64,000 nucleotides of DNA from Penelope pileata. Taxonomy: Eukaryota > Chordata > Aves > Galliformes > Cracidae. A program made the position numbers and the translations under genes. Each line of letters begins with the position of its first letter. Position 1 is the first letter of the stretch. Under the pieces are notes generated by a model, which searched no databases, was not told the origin of the DNA, and saw only the letters and a list, made by a program, of their open reading frames with translations. This document shows, piece after piece, positions 24,113 to 37,300 of this stretch. Where the stretch lies: assembly GCA_013396635.1 (NCBI GenBank), contig WBMW01005515.1:21354-85353 (forward strand), given 5' to 3'.

Positions 24113-25310
24113 AAAACTGTTTAGCCAGGGTCATAGATATTTGACTATATTAATAGTATTTAAATAAAGCTAGTATGAAATGCACAGCCATTGCTAGTCT
24201 GATGCTTGTTTTGAAAAAAATTGTCTTCCTGTACTCTGTGTATTTCAGTTCAATGTGAAGAAAAAAAAATAGCAGAAAGGTTGTTAAAGTACAACTTTAA
24301 AAGGCATTTGCAGTCTGACAAAAAATGTGTTTCTCAAAAAAAAAAAGAAAACAAATGAAAAAAACTCCTCTAACATATAAATTATGCATAGACTGTTTTT
24401 TTTTCTTGAAAACATCATTGATCATTAAACATTGCTTTTGATTATTCATTACGTACTACAAATCTGTGAAGGTCTAATTCCAAATTGTTTTAGTAATGAC
24501 AATACCTTTGGAAAAAGAAATTAGATGAGTGAATTAAAGATAATTTTAAAATTGATGTTTTTACAGTTGTCTTGTGATTAGAATCACACTTAATAAAAAG
24601 GACAGGTGTAACTGTATTTCCATATTGATGCTAATGATTATTAGATTATATCTACTTTTGACGTATAGTGGGAGAAGACTGAAAGGGAGAATACAGTATT
24701 TCTAAAATGAAAAGAGAACAAATATGATCTTAATTTTACAGTTGGTTGATAACGAAATAGTAGCACACTCTGAATATAACTGTATTGTTACATGTTATAC
24801 TTGAATGATTTAATTTCAAATATTGTTATTTAGTACTATTTCCTTTAAAGTTCCTTAGTATTCAATTCAATTCCCAACAATGGGACAATATGCTTGATAT
24901 TCTTTAAAGGGTATTTATATTTCATTTTAAGGAAAGGTGAGAAATGTGTGAGGAATGTTACCAGAAGAGACAATGAAATAGTTTACTTTTGTGTTTCATT
25001 ACCCTTAGTTCATACAGAATGCGAATGCAATATATATAATTTTAATCCAAAAAAAAAAAAAACCTAACAGACAATTTTTGCAGATGTTATTTTTCTTTTC
25101 TTTGCTACCTGACAGGCTTAACTTGAACTGAAGAGTAGTTTACAAAGAATAAACTATCATTTAATGAGGAGGAGGGAAAGGAGTAGTTGTTGGAAACTAG
25201 ACCAGTAGGCTTGTCATTTTAGTGACATGGTTCCCACTCCATGTGAAATTGAACTAAGATTTTTAGTAACGTTGTACCTCTTTTTGTCTTCACTAAAAAT
25301 AGCTATGGAC

Positions 25311-25353
<43 letters not shown>

Positions 25354-27634
25354 GTTGGTGAAAAATTGGCTGGCATTATGACTACTCGTATAAAATGCAT
25401 ACATTATTTACATAAATCCTAACAGATTACCGTTATGCTTTAAACTAAATCTACTATATGTACCCTTAAAGTAGTTTTAACCATATCTACTGTAATTCAT
25501 GTAAGAAATTTGAGTGTTCAGTTTTTGGAGCGTTTGATGTCCTCTTTCCGGAAATTGCTGTCATATGTAACCATTTTCTAATCCATTCTCATAAAGATAT
25601 AAAGGGTCAAATATCCTATATACTTTTAATGAAATGTTTCAGGATTATGTGAAAGGTGTTATACTGCAGAAAATTCATATTTGTCAGAGCTATATTAATG
25701 TTTTTGTTAGTTTGTTTTCAATTCTGAGTGTCTCCATAGAGTCAGAAAGGTTCATGCCATGCTCTTCATATAATCTATTAGAACAAAGTAGAAACATCTT
25801 CTGTTTAGAAGGACACCAGGAGCAGTATTAATCCTGTAATCCAATAAGAGATGTTAGAATTTAAATGCAGATAAGACTTGTCTCATTTTCTTAAGAATTC
25901 ATCCCGGACAAGTAAATAGTCAATTCTATTTATCAGCAGCACCAGTTTTCGTGTCTCAGTTCTAGCTAAGCCAGTCTGCTCTTTATTTTTCTGTATAAAT
26001 AAGTTGCATATGAAAAATAATAAAACGTTTCCTTCTGAAGGGCATAAACCAAAGATTGTTTGATATTGAGGGTGGGGGCATAGAATTCTGAAATCTAGAG
26101 TCCCTAATGGTAATGATTACCATCAGTAGGAATATCATAGATAGCATCCCCCACAACCTCCTTTCTTCTTCTATCCTCCCTCCCTCCCGCTTTCTCTGTC
26201 TCCCTATAACCACGGTTTCTTTGTCTGATTGGATGTTAGCCTCCTCAGCAACTGTCTGTCCTTGTTAATTGAGGAACACATCCACTGTAAGCTGAAGAGA
26301 AAAGTAGGTGTCTCTTCAAGTGATGATCAATTTCTATCAAGATTAAGATTACAAAAACCAGAATGCTAAATTCACCAGTCAAGATGTCTGGAAATGCAAT
26401 AGACATCTAATCTGACAGTCGGAGGACTGAGAAAAACAGAAGATTCTTTGCAGAGAGGAAGTGTTCTTTCTCAATATAGTTGAAGCAGAACCAGCCTCAT
26501 GTTATTTAAACCTTTTTCATTATGACATCTTTCTCTAAACACAAAGGTTTAGAAGAAAACTCTCACATAATCTGCCTTTGTGGAAAGAGCTGTAATTGTT
26601 ACTTGTTCTGTAAAAGCATATTAAGGTTATCCATATTTTTTCTATGTAGTATGTCATAAGCTTTCTTAGGTCAAAAGTAAAGGGAATTTTATATGATTCA
26701 GCTTCAAATATTTCTAACAGATTTAAACTACTTGAAATACGATTTGTGATGACTTTTATGCTATGTATAAAATTTTATAAAGGTAAGTTAATGTTTGCAT
26801 GTATTCCTTCACAAAAGTTTCAGGTTTTGTAAAATACAAGTAGATCAGGAAGTGTAAAATCTTTTTTTAATACTGATTACCTGTCTAGACTTCATGTTAT
26901 CTACCAATTTAATATTTAGTATTAAGATATTTCAGATAATTCTTTGCCTAAAATATAAATCTTTTGTCACGTCTCACTCATCATGTCCTCTAATATCGAG
27001 ATTTAGTTTCCTGTCTGCGTAAGTCTGAAGCATATGTTTAACTAAAATAGTGATCTTATAGAAAATGTGCCTAAATCGACTTCTAGAGAAACATCAGAAG
27101 CTGATTCACTTAATAATATTGTGCAAAGACTGAACTTTTCAAAATCTCCTAAATGACCAATGCTTTTTGTTATCTCCTTAGCAATATGCTAGCAATCTAC
27201 ATTGAATAATTTTGAGAGTTTCCTTATATGTACTAGAAGATCATGCTGGTTTTAAAATAGTCTTTTTATTCCAAGTGCATCTGAATCTGAAGGCTTTGCT
27301 GGAATTTGAGCTTTTATGGGAATAAAGCCTTACAGGAATTTTGTTTCAGCTAAAAGGAAAGTCTCAGAGCAATGTCTCGTCATTAACAATTCATCCTCTT
27401 GCAAGGTCATCAGCCACTAAAGAACAGGGTCACAATTTCATGGAAGCATCAATTTGTGTGTGTCTGGTTCTGCATTGTTTGATAGTTTGGAGTTTTGTCT
27501 TAGTAGCGCTCATAAAATTGTTTGTTGCAAAGCTGACAAAAAAAAGATTATTAACAATTAAAAAAATGACTTGAAATAATGTCAAAGGGAATTAATGAAA
27601 ATCCTGTAAATATTCTACTTTTTCAGTTCTAATT
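24113..27634. other. AT-rich unique sequence, no gene seen
   Basis: About 3.5 kb. Contains a TTTA microsatellite (separate entry) and a pyrimidine-rich stretch at about 26155-26208 that explains a basic minus-strand open frame there. The plus-strand frame at 27341-27574 has one hydrophobic segment but no homology I recognise. Confidence 0.55.
25311..25353 (+). repeat. (TTTA)n tetranucleotide microsatellite
   Basis: Ten to eleven perfect units over 43 bp. No LINE or SINE tail is attached that I can recognise. Confidence 0.97.
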
Positions 27635-27690
27635 ACAGAATTGTTAAGGTTTGAAGGGACCTCTGGAGGCCATTTGGTCAAACCAATATA
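27635..27690 (-). mobile_element. CR1-like 3' terminal scrap, antisense
   Basis: Plus strand shows AGAATTGTTAAGGTTTGAAG followed by GGGACCTCTGGAGGCC and ATTTGGTC, the usual antisense look of the last ~55 bp of CR1. Similarity fades after that, so this is a very short or very old copy. Confidence 0.65.
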
Positions 27691-29334
27691 TCCCTCTTGT
27701 TATAGAGATACCCGTTGCATGGGATTACTAAAAAAATTGGTTACTGACTCTTATTTTCTAACCAGAAAATGTAGATATTTAGGATGTGCTACCTTGTTGG
27801 TGCTTTCTTTTTGGGAAATTCTTGCCTTTACCATTACTGTGAAGGTATCTTAAAAATCTGTTTTTCAGAGCTGTAATACACAACTGCATACAGAATTCTA
27901 AAATGCAGAAAACTTGGAGCATGTATTGAAGTTTACAGCTCAAAAGCATAGTTTAATTAAGATTGTGTTCTTGGTTATAGTTTGTATCAGAGCTTGCCTT
28001 TTTTAATTTTCTGGTCTGATGATTGAGGAGCAGATGGGCAAATTTTGTGGCAATAGCTCCAAAATATTTCAGGTTTTTTATGTATTTTGACTACTTGTGT
28101 GTTTTGTTTACTTTTAATGCCTTGACAATTCATCTCTGTAATTCCTGTTGACTCTGTGAACAAGAGCAGTGTTTGATTTTTGTAAGTTGTTCAGTACCTT
28201 TATGAGCAGTAGGAGTCCAAAGAAGTATTCAGCTTCTTTCACAAGCTTTTGAATGCCATGGAAGAGACGTAAAGCAAGTAATACAAAAAAGGCCGCTCTT
28301 TTTTATATTTAATTATTTTTTCAGAGTAACACAGTGTTAATTTTGAAAATAGATATGATTTTAATGTTATTCAGGTTTCATAATCTACACCCAGTGAAGG
28401 CTTACTGAGGGTACAGGAAAGGAAATAACCCTGTTTACTTCCCTCACATATGTCACTATCATGACTGTAGTCAATTACTGAATATACATGCATTGAAGAA
28501 TCTGTCAATCTAGGCAGTGACTGACCACAGATCTGTTCCCAAATCACTCAGAAACACATATACAATGTAGATATTACATCTCACTTCTTTTTTTTTCTTC
28601 ACCACAGACTATAGAGTGTGAGAAAATAGTTGTACTAGATCTTCCTCCCAGGGACAGAAATGCGTTTTTTCTAGACCATTCCCACACCTGTAGAGTGCAA
28701 TTTCAGTAACTTCACACATTGAGAATAATATTCAAGAGATTTAAGACAGATCAAGAGGTTTAAGACTAGATTTATGGCATTTCTGAAACAAATTTTACTC
28801 TTTATTTTAAGGGGACAGGATTTACAAATCTGTGATACAACCTTTATCTGCACACAGTATTTAGTGAGCCCTTCGTATACAAAATGAAGGACTATGAACC
28901 CATAGTCTGGGTTCTAATCTGTTAAAGAACTGTTAGGTGCTTGTGGCACTGGTTGCTTAAGCCATTTTCTCTGCAGAGGATGTTGAAAAAACATAGAAGG
29001 AAAGTGCCCTTAAAACACAGTGGCCTTCTCCGGACTCACAAACTGATTTATTTCTTCCTCCTTCCCTTTTCCTCAGAACCAGTCTAACCTCAGAAGCAGT
29101 CTAAACCAGGTCTTTAACATACCTGGTACCTGATAGTAGATCCTATACATGGCATAGACCGTAGTCATACTCAGCAAAATGTGCTCTCCAGCCTTCTCTC
29201 CAAGCAGTTCGTCGAGGAAATGAACTGCAGAATAGTGTGCTCAATCCTACATCTTTCTTATATTGTTGTGAACTGCTACTTTGAATTTCTAACCTCTTAT
29301 AAAGGAGACGGATAAACATGGAAAAAAGTTCATA
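27691..29334. other. AT-rich unique sequence, no gene seen
   Basis: About 1.6 kb. Nothing recognisable; small frames at 28671-28853 and 29143-29358 (minus) have no features. Confidence 0.6.
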
Positions 29335-30002
29335 ATAATCATTAAAGTTGGAAAACATGTTCAGGATCAGCTAGTCCAACTGCACACCTACCACTAAGAT
29401 TGCCCATTAAACCACGCCCCTTAGCACCACATCTACACATTTCCCAAACACCTCCAGGGACAGTGACTCAACCCCCTCTCTAGACAGCCCATTCCAGTGC
29501 CTAATTGTTCTTTCAGAGAAGAGCTTTTTCCCAACATCCAGCCTAAACCTCTCCTGGTGCAACTTGCGGCCATTCCCTCTAGCCCTGTCACTAGTTACCT
29601 GGGAGAAGAGACCTACTGCCACCTTGCTACAACCTCCTTTCAGGTATTTGTAGAGAGCAATAAGGTCTCTCCTGAGCCTCATCTTCCCCAGACCAAATAA
29701 TCCCTGTTCCCTCTGCTCCTCCTCGTAAGATCTGTTCTCCAGACCCCTCACCAGTTTCGTTGTCCTTCTCTGGATGCACTCCAGAGCCTCAATTTCTTAA
29801 TTGTAGTGAGGGACCCAAAATTGAACACAATACTCAAAGTGTGGCCTCACCAGAGCTGAGTACACAGCGGTGATCACCTCCCTGGTCTTTCTGAATACTC
29901 TCATTCTGATACAAGACAGGATGCCGTTGGCCTTCTTGGCCATCTGGGCACACTGCTGGCTCATGTTCAGCTGTCTGTCCACTAACAGTCTCAGACTCCT
30001 TC
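29335..30002 (-). mobile_element. CR1 LINE 3' part, antisense
   Basis: Minus strand: from about 30002 (the LRLLVDRQLNMSQQCAQMAKKA block) through the ORF2 C-terminus to a 3' end at 29335 whose last bases (AATCATTAAAGTTGGAAAA antisense) are of the CR1 type that ends without a long ATTCTRTG repeat. Frames at 29797-29982 and 29407-29751 (minus) are offset by a frameshift and a stop near 29797 (the KKEIEAL region). Its relative at 52737-53565 has the same style (SEVGAGLFSQ, LHQERFRFDI). Confidence 0.94.
29407..29751 (-). pseudogene. CR1 ORF2 C-terminal fragment
   Basis: 114 codons: MRGLENRSYEEEQREQGLFGLGKMRLRRDLIALYKYLKGG at 1-40, VGLFSQVTSDRARGNGRKLHQERFRLDVGKKLFSERTIRHWNGLSREGVESLSLEVFGKCVDVVLRGVV to the stop. 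The conserved NRLPREVVESPSLEVFKKRVD end is changed (NGLSREGVESLSLEVFGKCVD), showing neutral decay. Part of the antisense CR1 of this region. Confidence 0.88.
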
Positions 30003-30248
30003 AGATTCATGATTTGACTCACTTTATTCGTAGTTTGTTCATGCCTGACTTTAATTACCATACCAAGGAGATGGAACATCTAAAAAGTCAACACACAAAA
30101 GAGAAGAATCCATAGGAGGTATCAAATAAACTGAAAGCATCTCACTGAGTTCAGCTCTTTGAATCTTCATATCTTTGAAATTATGTTAAACAAAGGAAAG
30201 AGAATCTTCCATTAAAACCTTTTTGGTTGAAAGAAGTTGCACACAGTA
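30003..30248. other. Spacer, no element recognised
   Basis: Between a CR1 5' truncation point and a possible LTR. Nothing supportable. Confidence 0.5.
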
Positions 30249-30642
30249 TGTGGAAAAATACAGATCATGGCCTGAACTGGGGACTAGCCCATGAAAAAGG
30301 GCTTGTATTTACTTGGGAACATGAGTAAACTACCTCAGCCTGGACTTCTGCACTTAGCTAGATGAAAACTTCTTTGTGAGAAAATGTTTTGTAGCTGTAA
30401 ATAAACATCCTCACTTTCTGGTGATGCTTTATTTGCGTCCTGCTGTTATATATGCAGCCACAGTACTAAGGAGGGGTATGTACTTCTTGCCAGCCTGCCG
30501 TCACCAGCATCAGAATTGAAGGACCTCTTGCTGACCCGCTGTCACCAACACCCGAATCAATGACGACTGCCAGACAGGTGCCCCTTTAATGTATCTCACT
30601 ATTAAACTGGTGAATCTGAACTTGCCTCTGAGTGCTTTCTTC
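30249..30642 (+). mobile_element. Possible solo LTR, family not recognised
   Basis: A block of more complex composition beginning TGTGGAAAAATACAG and ending near TGCTTTCTTCA, so it has TG...CA ends. A TATA-like TTATATATGC lies at about 30446, and an ATTAAACTGGTGAA stretch at about 30600 has the look of the polyadenylation signal and U5 of the LTRs at 42 and 47 kb. The midsection has two diverged copies of a GCCTGCCGTCACCAGCA / CCCGCTGTCACCAACA word. I see no convincing target-site duplication, so boundaries and identity are uncertain. Confidence 0.4.
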
Positions 30643-33600
30643 AGAATAAGTAAACCTTATGCAGAATTGCTGGTGCTTTTGCATACCATATGGTAAAATC
30701 ACAACTTTTTGCTTGTTTTCCTGATCCTTTTGAACAAAGCTCTGTACATTCTCTGTATGTATATTCTTGTATGTACATATTTTTAAAATGTATATAGTTG
30801 CACTTAAATCAAAATTTTAACTACATTTTTTGTCCCTTAAAAAACTCTATGCATACTAACGTGACCTTGAGAAAGTACCTTTTTTTTCTTTCTTTCTTTC
30901 TTACTTACCCTTCAGGTAGCTTAAATAGTTTTAAATGAGTTTTTTATTGCAATATGAAAATCTGAGCAATGCAATCTGGTTGGGTCTTGACTTTTCAAAG
31001 CCCACTGAAAATTAAGTCAATCTATACGGATTTCAGAGGCACGAAGTGACCCTTACCTAATATATCCACTTGCTCTTTCAAAACAGGAGGACTTGCAGTA
31101 TTATTCAGAGCATGAAATTCAGAGTTCTTCCAAACACTTTCAGCATTTGTTTTGGTTTCTAATAAATAATAATTCCTTCCTGTCATGTCATCTAGGGCAT
31201 GAAGAAATAAGCAAACAAATTTTTAATGTGATAAATATTTTGTTAGTATTGTAATAATCGTCGCAGCTTACTTAGGACTCAAGATGCAAACTCTGTCCTT
31301 TAACAACTTTGCATCCTTATTGATGGTTAATTTTTTTATTTCCCTCAAAAATGTCACTAAATCTAGTTCTGCTCTGTCATCACTATTTTTATGATGACAG
31401 ATTTTATTCATGTCTCACAGCCTAGATAATTCCTACTGAAAGGAATGGGTTCATTGTGTTTTCCCTCTTAGTTACTGTTTTGCTAAATTTTTTGTGATCT
31501 GTAGTTGAGGTTTACATAAGTAACTGTTAAAAGTTGTATTTATTTGTTTGGTTACAATACAAAACAAGTTTCTAGGATGACGGAATTTTTTCTGCATGAA
31601 ATTTCAGGAACCTATCATTATATGATAATATTTATGCTTAAAGAATCCTGTTTTCTTGCTGGATGACAAGCATCTTGTCAAGTCAAGAAATTTAAAATTC
31701 CTCATATGAAGACCCTTACATGAACAGATTTCTTCAAGTTACTCAATGCAGAGTCAAAAAACCAGCACACTCTGTATTTATAGTTTTGGTAGCCTAAGTA
31801 TTACTCTAGAGATTTTTTTATTTTTTTTCCCCTAAATCAGTGCTTAGTGATTGCTATTGATGCTAAATTCTTAAATTAAGCACAACTTTTTTCCTTTTCT
31901 TTATGTAGCTAACTCTCTCATATAGTAATGATTTTAATAAAACAATACTTTAGTACTGTGAAAAAAAAAGAGTTATATCTCAGAGAGACAATGAAACAGA
32001 GATCAAAAAACTTAAGACTTCTAAGCCAAAGCTGCTTCCCAAGACTTCATAATTGTTCAAAACAATTCAGTGTAAAATGTGTTGTATTGGTGCATGGTGC
32101 AGCATGTGAAAGTAAGCTATTCTAACTTTCATTTGGTTGTTCCAGATATTCCTCCAAAGTTTTGAATTGTTGATAGGGATCTGGTGTGCCTTACTTTGGA
32201 CTGTGCTGCATTAGATATATAATCATGAAAGAGCTATAATGCCATGAATAACTATAGAAACTTATTAAAAATACTCTTTCAGGAGGCTGTCTTAAGCTCC
32301 TCTCCATAGGCAACCGTAGAGCATAAAGAAAGCATTATTTGACAGACTAAAACAATCTTATTTGTGAGATGTTTTATTGATTGCTACCTTCTAATCTTCT
32401 GAGATCTGATGCCAGAGTAACGTGATCTAACATCCATAGCGTTAAAGATGCTCCATGGTTTTGTGGAAGCATCACTGTATGATGATGATTTGTGATATCA
32501 CCAGTTAGATTGAGGAGACTTTAATAACATATATTAACCAAGTATATGATTACCTTAGGGTCATTCATAAAAATATTCAGGTTTTATAGTAGCAATGTAG
32601 TAAAGTGTAGGGCACTTTTTGAGATAAATTCTCATGTATACAGGGCTAGAACATCAACAATTTACTCACTTAAACTAGCTTAATTTCAACTAAAAGACAA
32701 GCAAAATGTAACACAGAGGTTTTTCTGTTTGGACACACATATCACATACACTGGAATCAAAGCAAAAATTTGAAATGTACATGAACAGAAGACTGTCTAC
32801 CTAATTCTTAAACAGTTAACTTTGGCTCTATTCTGTTCTTAATCCATGTAAAGTTTGAGTTGCATTTAATAATGCTCACTGTATCAAATGCAAATAATTA
32901 GAGCCAGAAAACTCATACTACATTGCCAGCCTGAAGGAATGTCTTTCTTTAGCAATTGTTTGGTTAGGAAGGGATCTTGTTATTTTAATTGTTCTATTTC
33001 AGTGAAGAAATGTATTGTAAATTCTCTTTTGAACTTTATGCTCTACTTCCAAGACATTTCCAGAGTTCCAGTAGCTGAGTATATAAGATCTAGATTTTTA
33101 CCCTGAGGCCATAGAACATCCTGCCTTACAATTAATATTTTCTCAAATGGCTTTACTATATTCTCTCAGTTGTGCTAACAAAACTTAACTGTCTCCCTGA
33201 AATTTCTTCTCTTTTTTGAAACTTCTTAGATTCTTTCTTTTTCTTTCTTTCNCTTAAAACTGAATTTAAAAATTTTTCTTATCTCTGTCTTAAAACAGAT
33301 TTCTAAAGCTAATGATAGTTTCTATCATTTTTTAAGGTTAATTTCAATAGACCTGAAAGACTTGAAGAATTTGTTGGGATATCTGAAGTTCAAGTCATTC
33401 AAGAGGTTTTCTATTTTCTATTGCAACAACAGATTAATGGTGAAAACAAACACTGCTGGAAATAGCTAGGAAATAATATGTTTAACTAAATCTTTTTGTC
33501 TGTAAGTTAAGTGATCCTTGACCTATTTTAAAATAACTGTAACAGTGACATTTCTTACACCTATCTGGTGTTACAAACAGTGGATGTAGTCTATCAAAGT

Positions 33601-34256
33601 GGGAAAGATATGAAATTCAACAGGACCGAATTCAGAAGCTATTTAGCTGGTCAGTGTGATGGATGGACTTATAATCACTCACAGAGACAAATAGCAGTTT
33701 ACAAGGAAACACACACACACACAATTATGATCTTTGTTGCTTTTGAAATATTATGCTTAAGGAATGAGGGATTTTCATTAAAAACTGACACTTTCAAGGA
33801 AATTCAAGGAAGAAAGAAAAATTGTTTACAAACTTAAAGGTTTTATTTCTGTATCATGAAAATGCAGTGCTGAGGATGTGCTTACAAAATGTTATTCAAT
33901 AGATGTCAGAGTACTAACGAACTGGAGGAACTTTATATATCATTAAGTTCAGGTAACCACTTTTTTCTACGTTATATTAAACTATTTCATTGTTTCTTAA
34001 AAAAAAAAAAACACTGTTAATCTTCTGATTTTCTGTTAGGTACAATCTGTATTTGTCATATATTCTTTTTTAATTTAAAAATTTCAAAAATTTGAATATA
34101 ATCTGAAAAAAATTTTTTTCCACATTTGAAGTTTTTATTTCCTGTTTTGATTTGTATTTTTTCCTTAAATGATCTTTCAATACAGTTAAATTATGTAATA
34201 CAGCTATTCAAGAGCAAAGTATCTAGAGAAAAATTCCCTTTTGCTACCTGGCAATT
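30643..34256. other. AT-rich unique sequence, no gene seen
   Basis: About 3.6 kb with TTTC-rich patches at about 30889-30902 and 33234-33253; a single N lies at 33252. Open frames such as 33568-33837 include a CA run and look accidental. Confidence 0.6.
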
Positions 34257-34312
34257 NNNNNNNNNNNNNNNNNNNNNNNNNNNNNNNNNNNNNNNNNNNN
34301 NNNNNNNNNNNN
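34257..34312. other. Assembly gap (56 N)
   Basis: Unresolved bases. Translations crossing the gap (34126-34320 plus, 34244-34516 minus) are artefacts. Confidence 0.99.
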
Positions 34313-37300
34313 ATCTCTGATGTAACATAGACAATCTATTAACAATGGGGTGACCTTTTTCTTTATATGGCTGTCATTCAGCTGTGCCTCTCTAATGAGC
34401 ATTATGAGCTCCTGAGAGCCTCCATTAAAAAATATTGTCATTTCAGATGAATATACTGATGGCTGAAGTAGAGCTTTCGATGTATGAATACCTTTATCAG
34501 TCTTGCTCTTTGACACCCATTAGGAAAGATTTTACATTGTATATCATTTAGAGAGCTTAAGATGTAAAAGTGCACTAAAATAAAGATAACGCTAAACTTT
34601 AAGTTGAATTACAAGACCATCCCTTTGCACGTTCAGATAATACGATATAAAGAGGTCATAAGCAAATAAATACTGTAGCTCTATGTAGCGCACAAAATGT
34701 ATTAAATGTTCATGAAGAGTGAACTGACAGAGGAACTTAGTTATCTCAGCCTGCATTAAGTTCAGCACAGAGTGTGATCACTGGCATTCTCTAAACTCTT
34801 TTATCTCCATCACAAAAGGAAGAAAGTCAAGTTATTCTTGGGGTGTGCAGGTTTTTCAGGTACGTAAAAGCACTATAACTTCAACATCTTTCTTCTGAGG
34901 AATTCAAAGACGACGTAAACTTAGTCTTGTGAACCATATAAATAGTTTTATACAGCTCAAATAACTTATATGAAAACCAGACAGATTGGTGCCTTGAATC
35001 AAAAATATCTATTTGAAAAATTAATTGGGGTACAGTGTGATAGGAGTAGCTGTAAACACTTTGAAAAGTATTCAGAGAAGGATTTCTGCCACTTTTTCAT
35101 GTTTGTATGGAGTCTGAAAGTATTCTCTCAGGGGCAGAGAACTGTATTTAGGAGTTTAAAATGTAATGGAGACTGAATAACCAAATGTGACAGAGCTATA
35201 ACTGTGAGGAAGTTATGGATCAATTATAAATACAATGCTAAATATCGTGTCTGAGGAATTTTCATGAAACACAAAAGAAGATAAATTTGGCCTATAACTG
35301 AGTTTGGAAGGCAAGCATCTAAAATTAAATTGGTAAGGGCTTATGTGCAGGTGACGAATAAAATGCTCATGACATAGGCATTTACTTACAGGTATTACAT
35401 TAGCGATCCTACCATGGACTTACTAGCTCAAGCTATCTCTTAAAACCAAATAGAAGAGTAATATGAATATAGTTTAAGAACAAAGCACTAGATATGCTGG
35501 AAACTAATTTGAGCTGTATATTTAGATAATCACATATACTTCTCTAAGGCATATTTCAATCACTTTGAAACATGTTAAATCTTAACTTTTATATTTTATA
35601 TATGTATATATATATTATATTTTTTATATATTGCATTCCAAGGTACAAGAAAATTATGAGATCAGGGTAATATGAAGAATTTTAATCATTACATTTTTTC
35701 TAAACAGAAATTAGGTTTAATGGCCATAAGATATTGTTAGTGATTCAAGAATTAGTTATAAATCTTTCCACAAGAAAACAAGGTATGAAATTTTTGTCTT
35801 ATTTTGGTTTTGAAAATGTTCATTTTTGTGGTGATTGATTTTGATTCTTGTATTTGACTCAATAAGTTTAATTTAAAGTACCATTATTTGTCTTGAAAAT
35901 ACCTTTGCCATAAATATTGTCCTTTCTTTGGATACCACAGGCACTATATTACAGTGAGAGCTCATCTTGAATGATTTTGATTACCGTATTTGAATACACG
36001 TGGTGAAATAGAGACATGACGATAATGTGTATTCTTAAAAGCTTAAATTTGAATTTTCAGAGGTTACAAGCATTTTGAATAAAATTGTTTATTTGAACTC
36101 TCCTCTGTAAAACATGGACTCATACACTGAAAGAAAAAATATGAAATAAATACAAGAAACATTTAAGTTTTAACATAATTACCTATGCATTAATCTGTAA
36201 GAGTCAGCTTAGGTAAGAGACACTTCACATATTGGGAAGGTAGGAGACTGTATGAAAGACAATTGAGAATTGAATAATATAAAGAGATGTTTTTTGATGT
36301 TGTTTGTTTGTTTTTATTCAAATCTTCAGTTAATTCTTTTTTTTTTCTTTAGATAACAATAATGCTTTTTTTCTCTTTTTTTTTCTTTTTATTCTTTTTA
36401 CAGTAACATAATCACAATATGATGATAATGTCTTATTAGGTTAGGAGTTTTCTTTACCGATCAATACATCACTCTCTCTACCATTTTGTTGCAATTGTAT
36501 TCGTTAATTTTGGCTCATTTAAGATCATGTTAAGAGTTTTATCTGTATTTGCAAATTGACCATGCAAATTCGTACTCATATTCTGTATTTGAATATTGAT
36601 CAGTTTGATGTCTCCTTTTAATGTTCTCCTTTCCATATAATTTTCTCAAATATCATTGAATGTCATAGATATATTGTACTTAAGTCCCAATACTATATTG
36701 AATTCTCAGCATTTGGGAGGTTTTGCATCGTCACCGAAAGCATTTGAATTGATAGAGCAGAATTTCTAGTAGCACGTAGATCACATCTGTTTGCATTTGC
36801 TAAATGAATATTTATCACATGGCTTTTCAAATTTGGAATACGTTTAATGCAATATCTTTTCATCAGTATTAATAATTGTGCTATATAGTTGTATATTTTT
36901 CAAGCAGGTGGCTGGCAATCACATAGTGGCTGTCTCCAGATGAGCAGAGACTTGACAGCCTTAATCTTTACAGGCGTTTGAAAATGTCACTATTCCACTG
37001 AAACAGACGGATATGCATATTAATTCTCCAAGGATAGTCACCACATTTAAAGAATTCAGATTCTGCAGTGTTGCCTCTAGAATTTCTGTTTACTCTCTTG
37101 AAATTTTACTCTAGAAATATTTGTTCACAGTATGTGTATCAACCTGTGTTGGTACTAAGAAACATTATGTCAACCTGATCTGGCTTATCTATCTTGTACA
37201 TAATAAAATGATCTTGTATTTTGAACCACTGCATAAAAAGAGAGAGAAAATAAACTATTTTGAAAGATTTACATGGATTTCATTTTTCTTGGCAGACACC

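Noticed and set aside
27341..27574. Small protein with one hydrophobic segment
   Set aside because: 77 codons without family resemblance in sequence that otherwise looks noncoding.
34126..34516. Frames crossing the run of N
   Set aside because: The unresolved bases contain no stops by definition; not evidence of coding.
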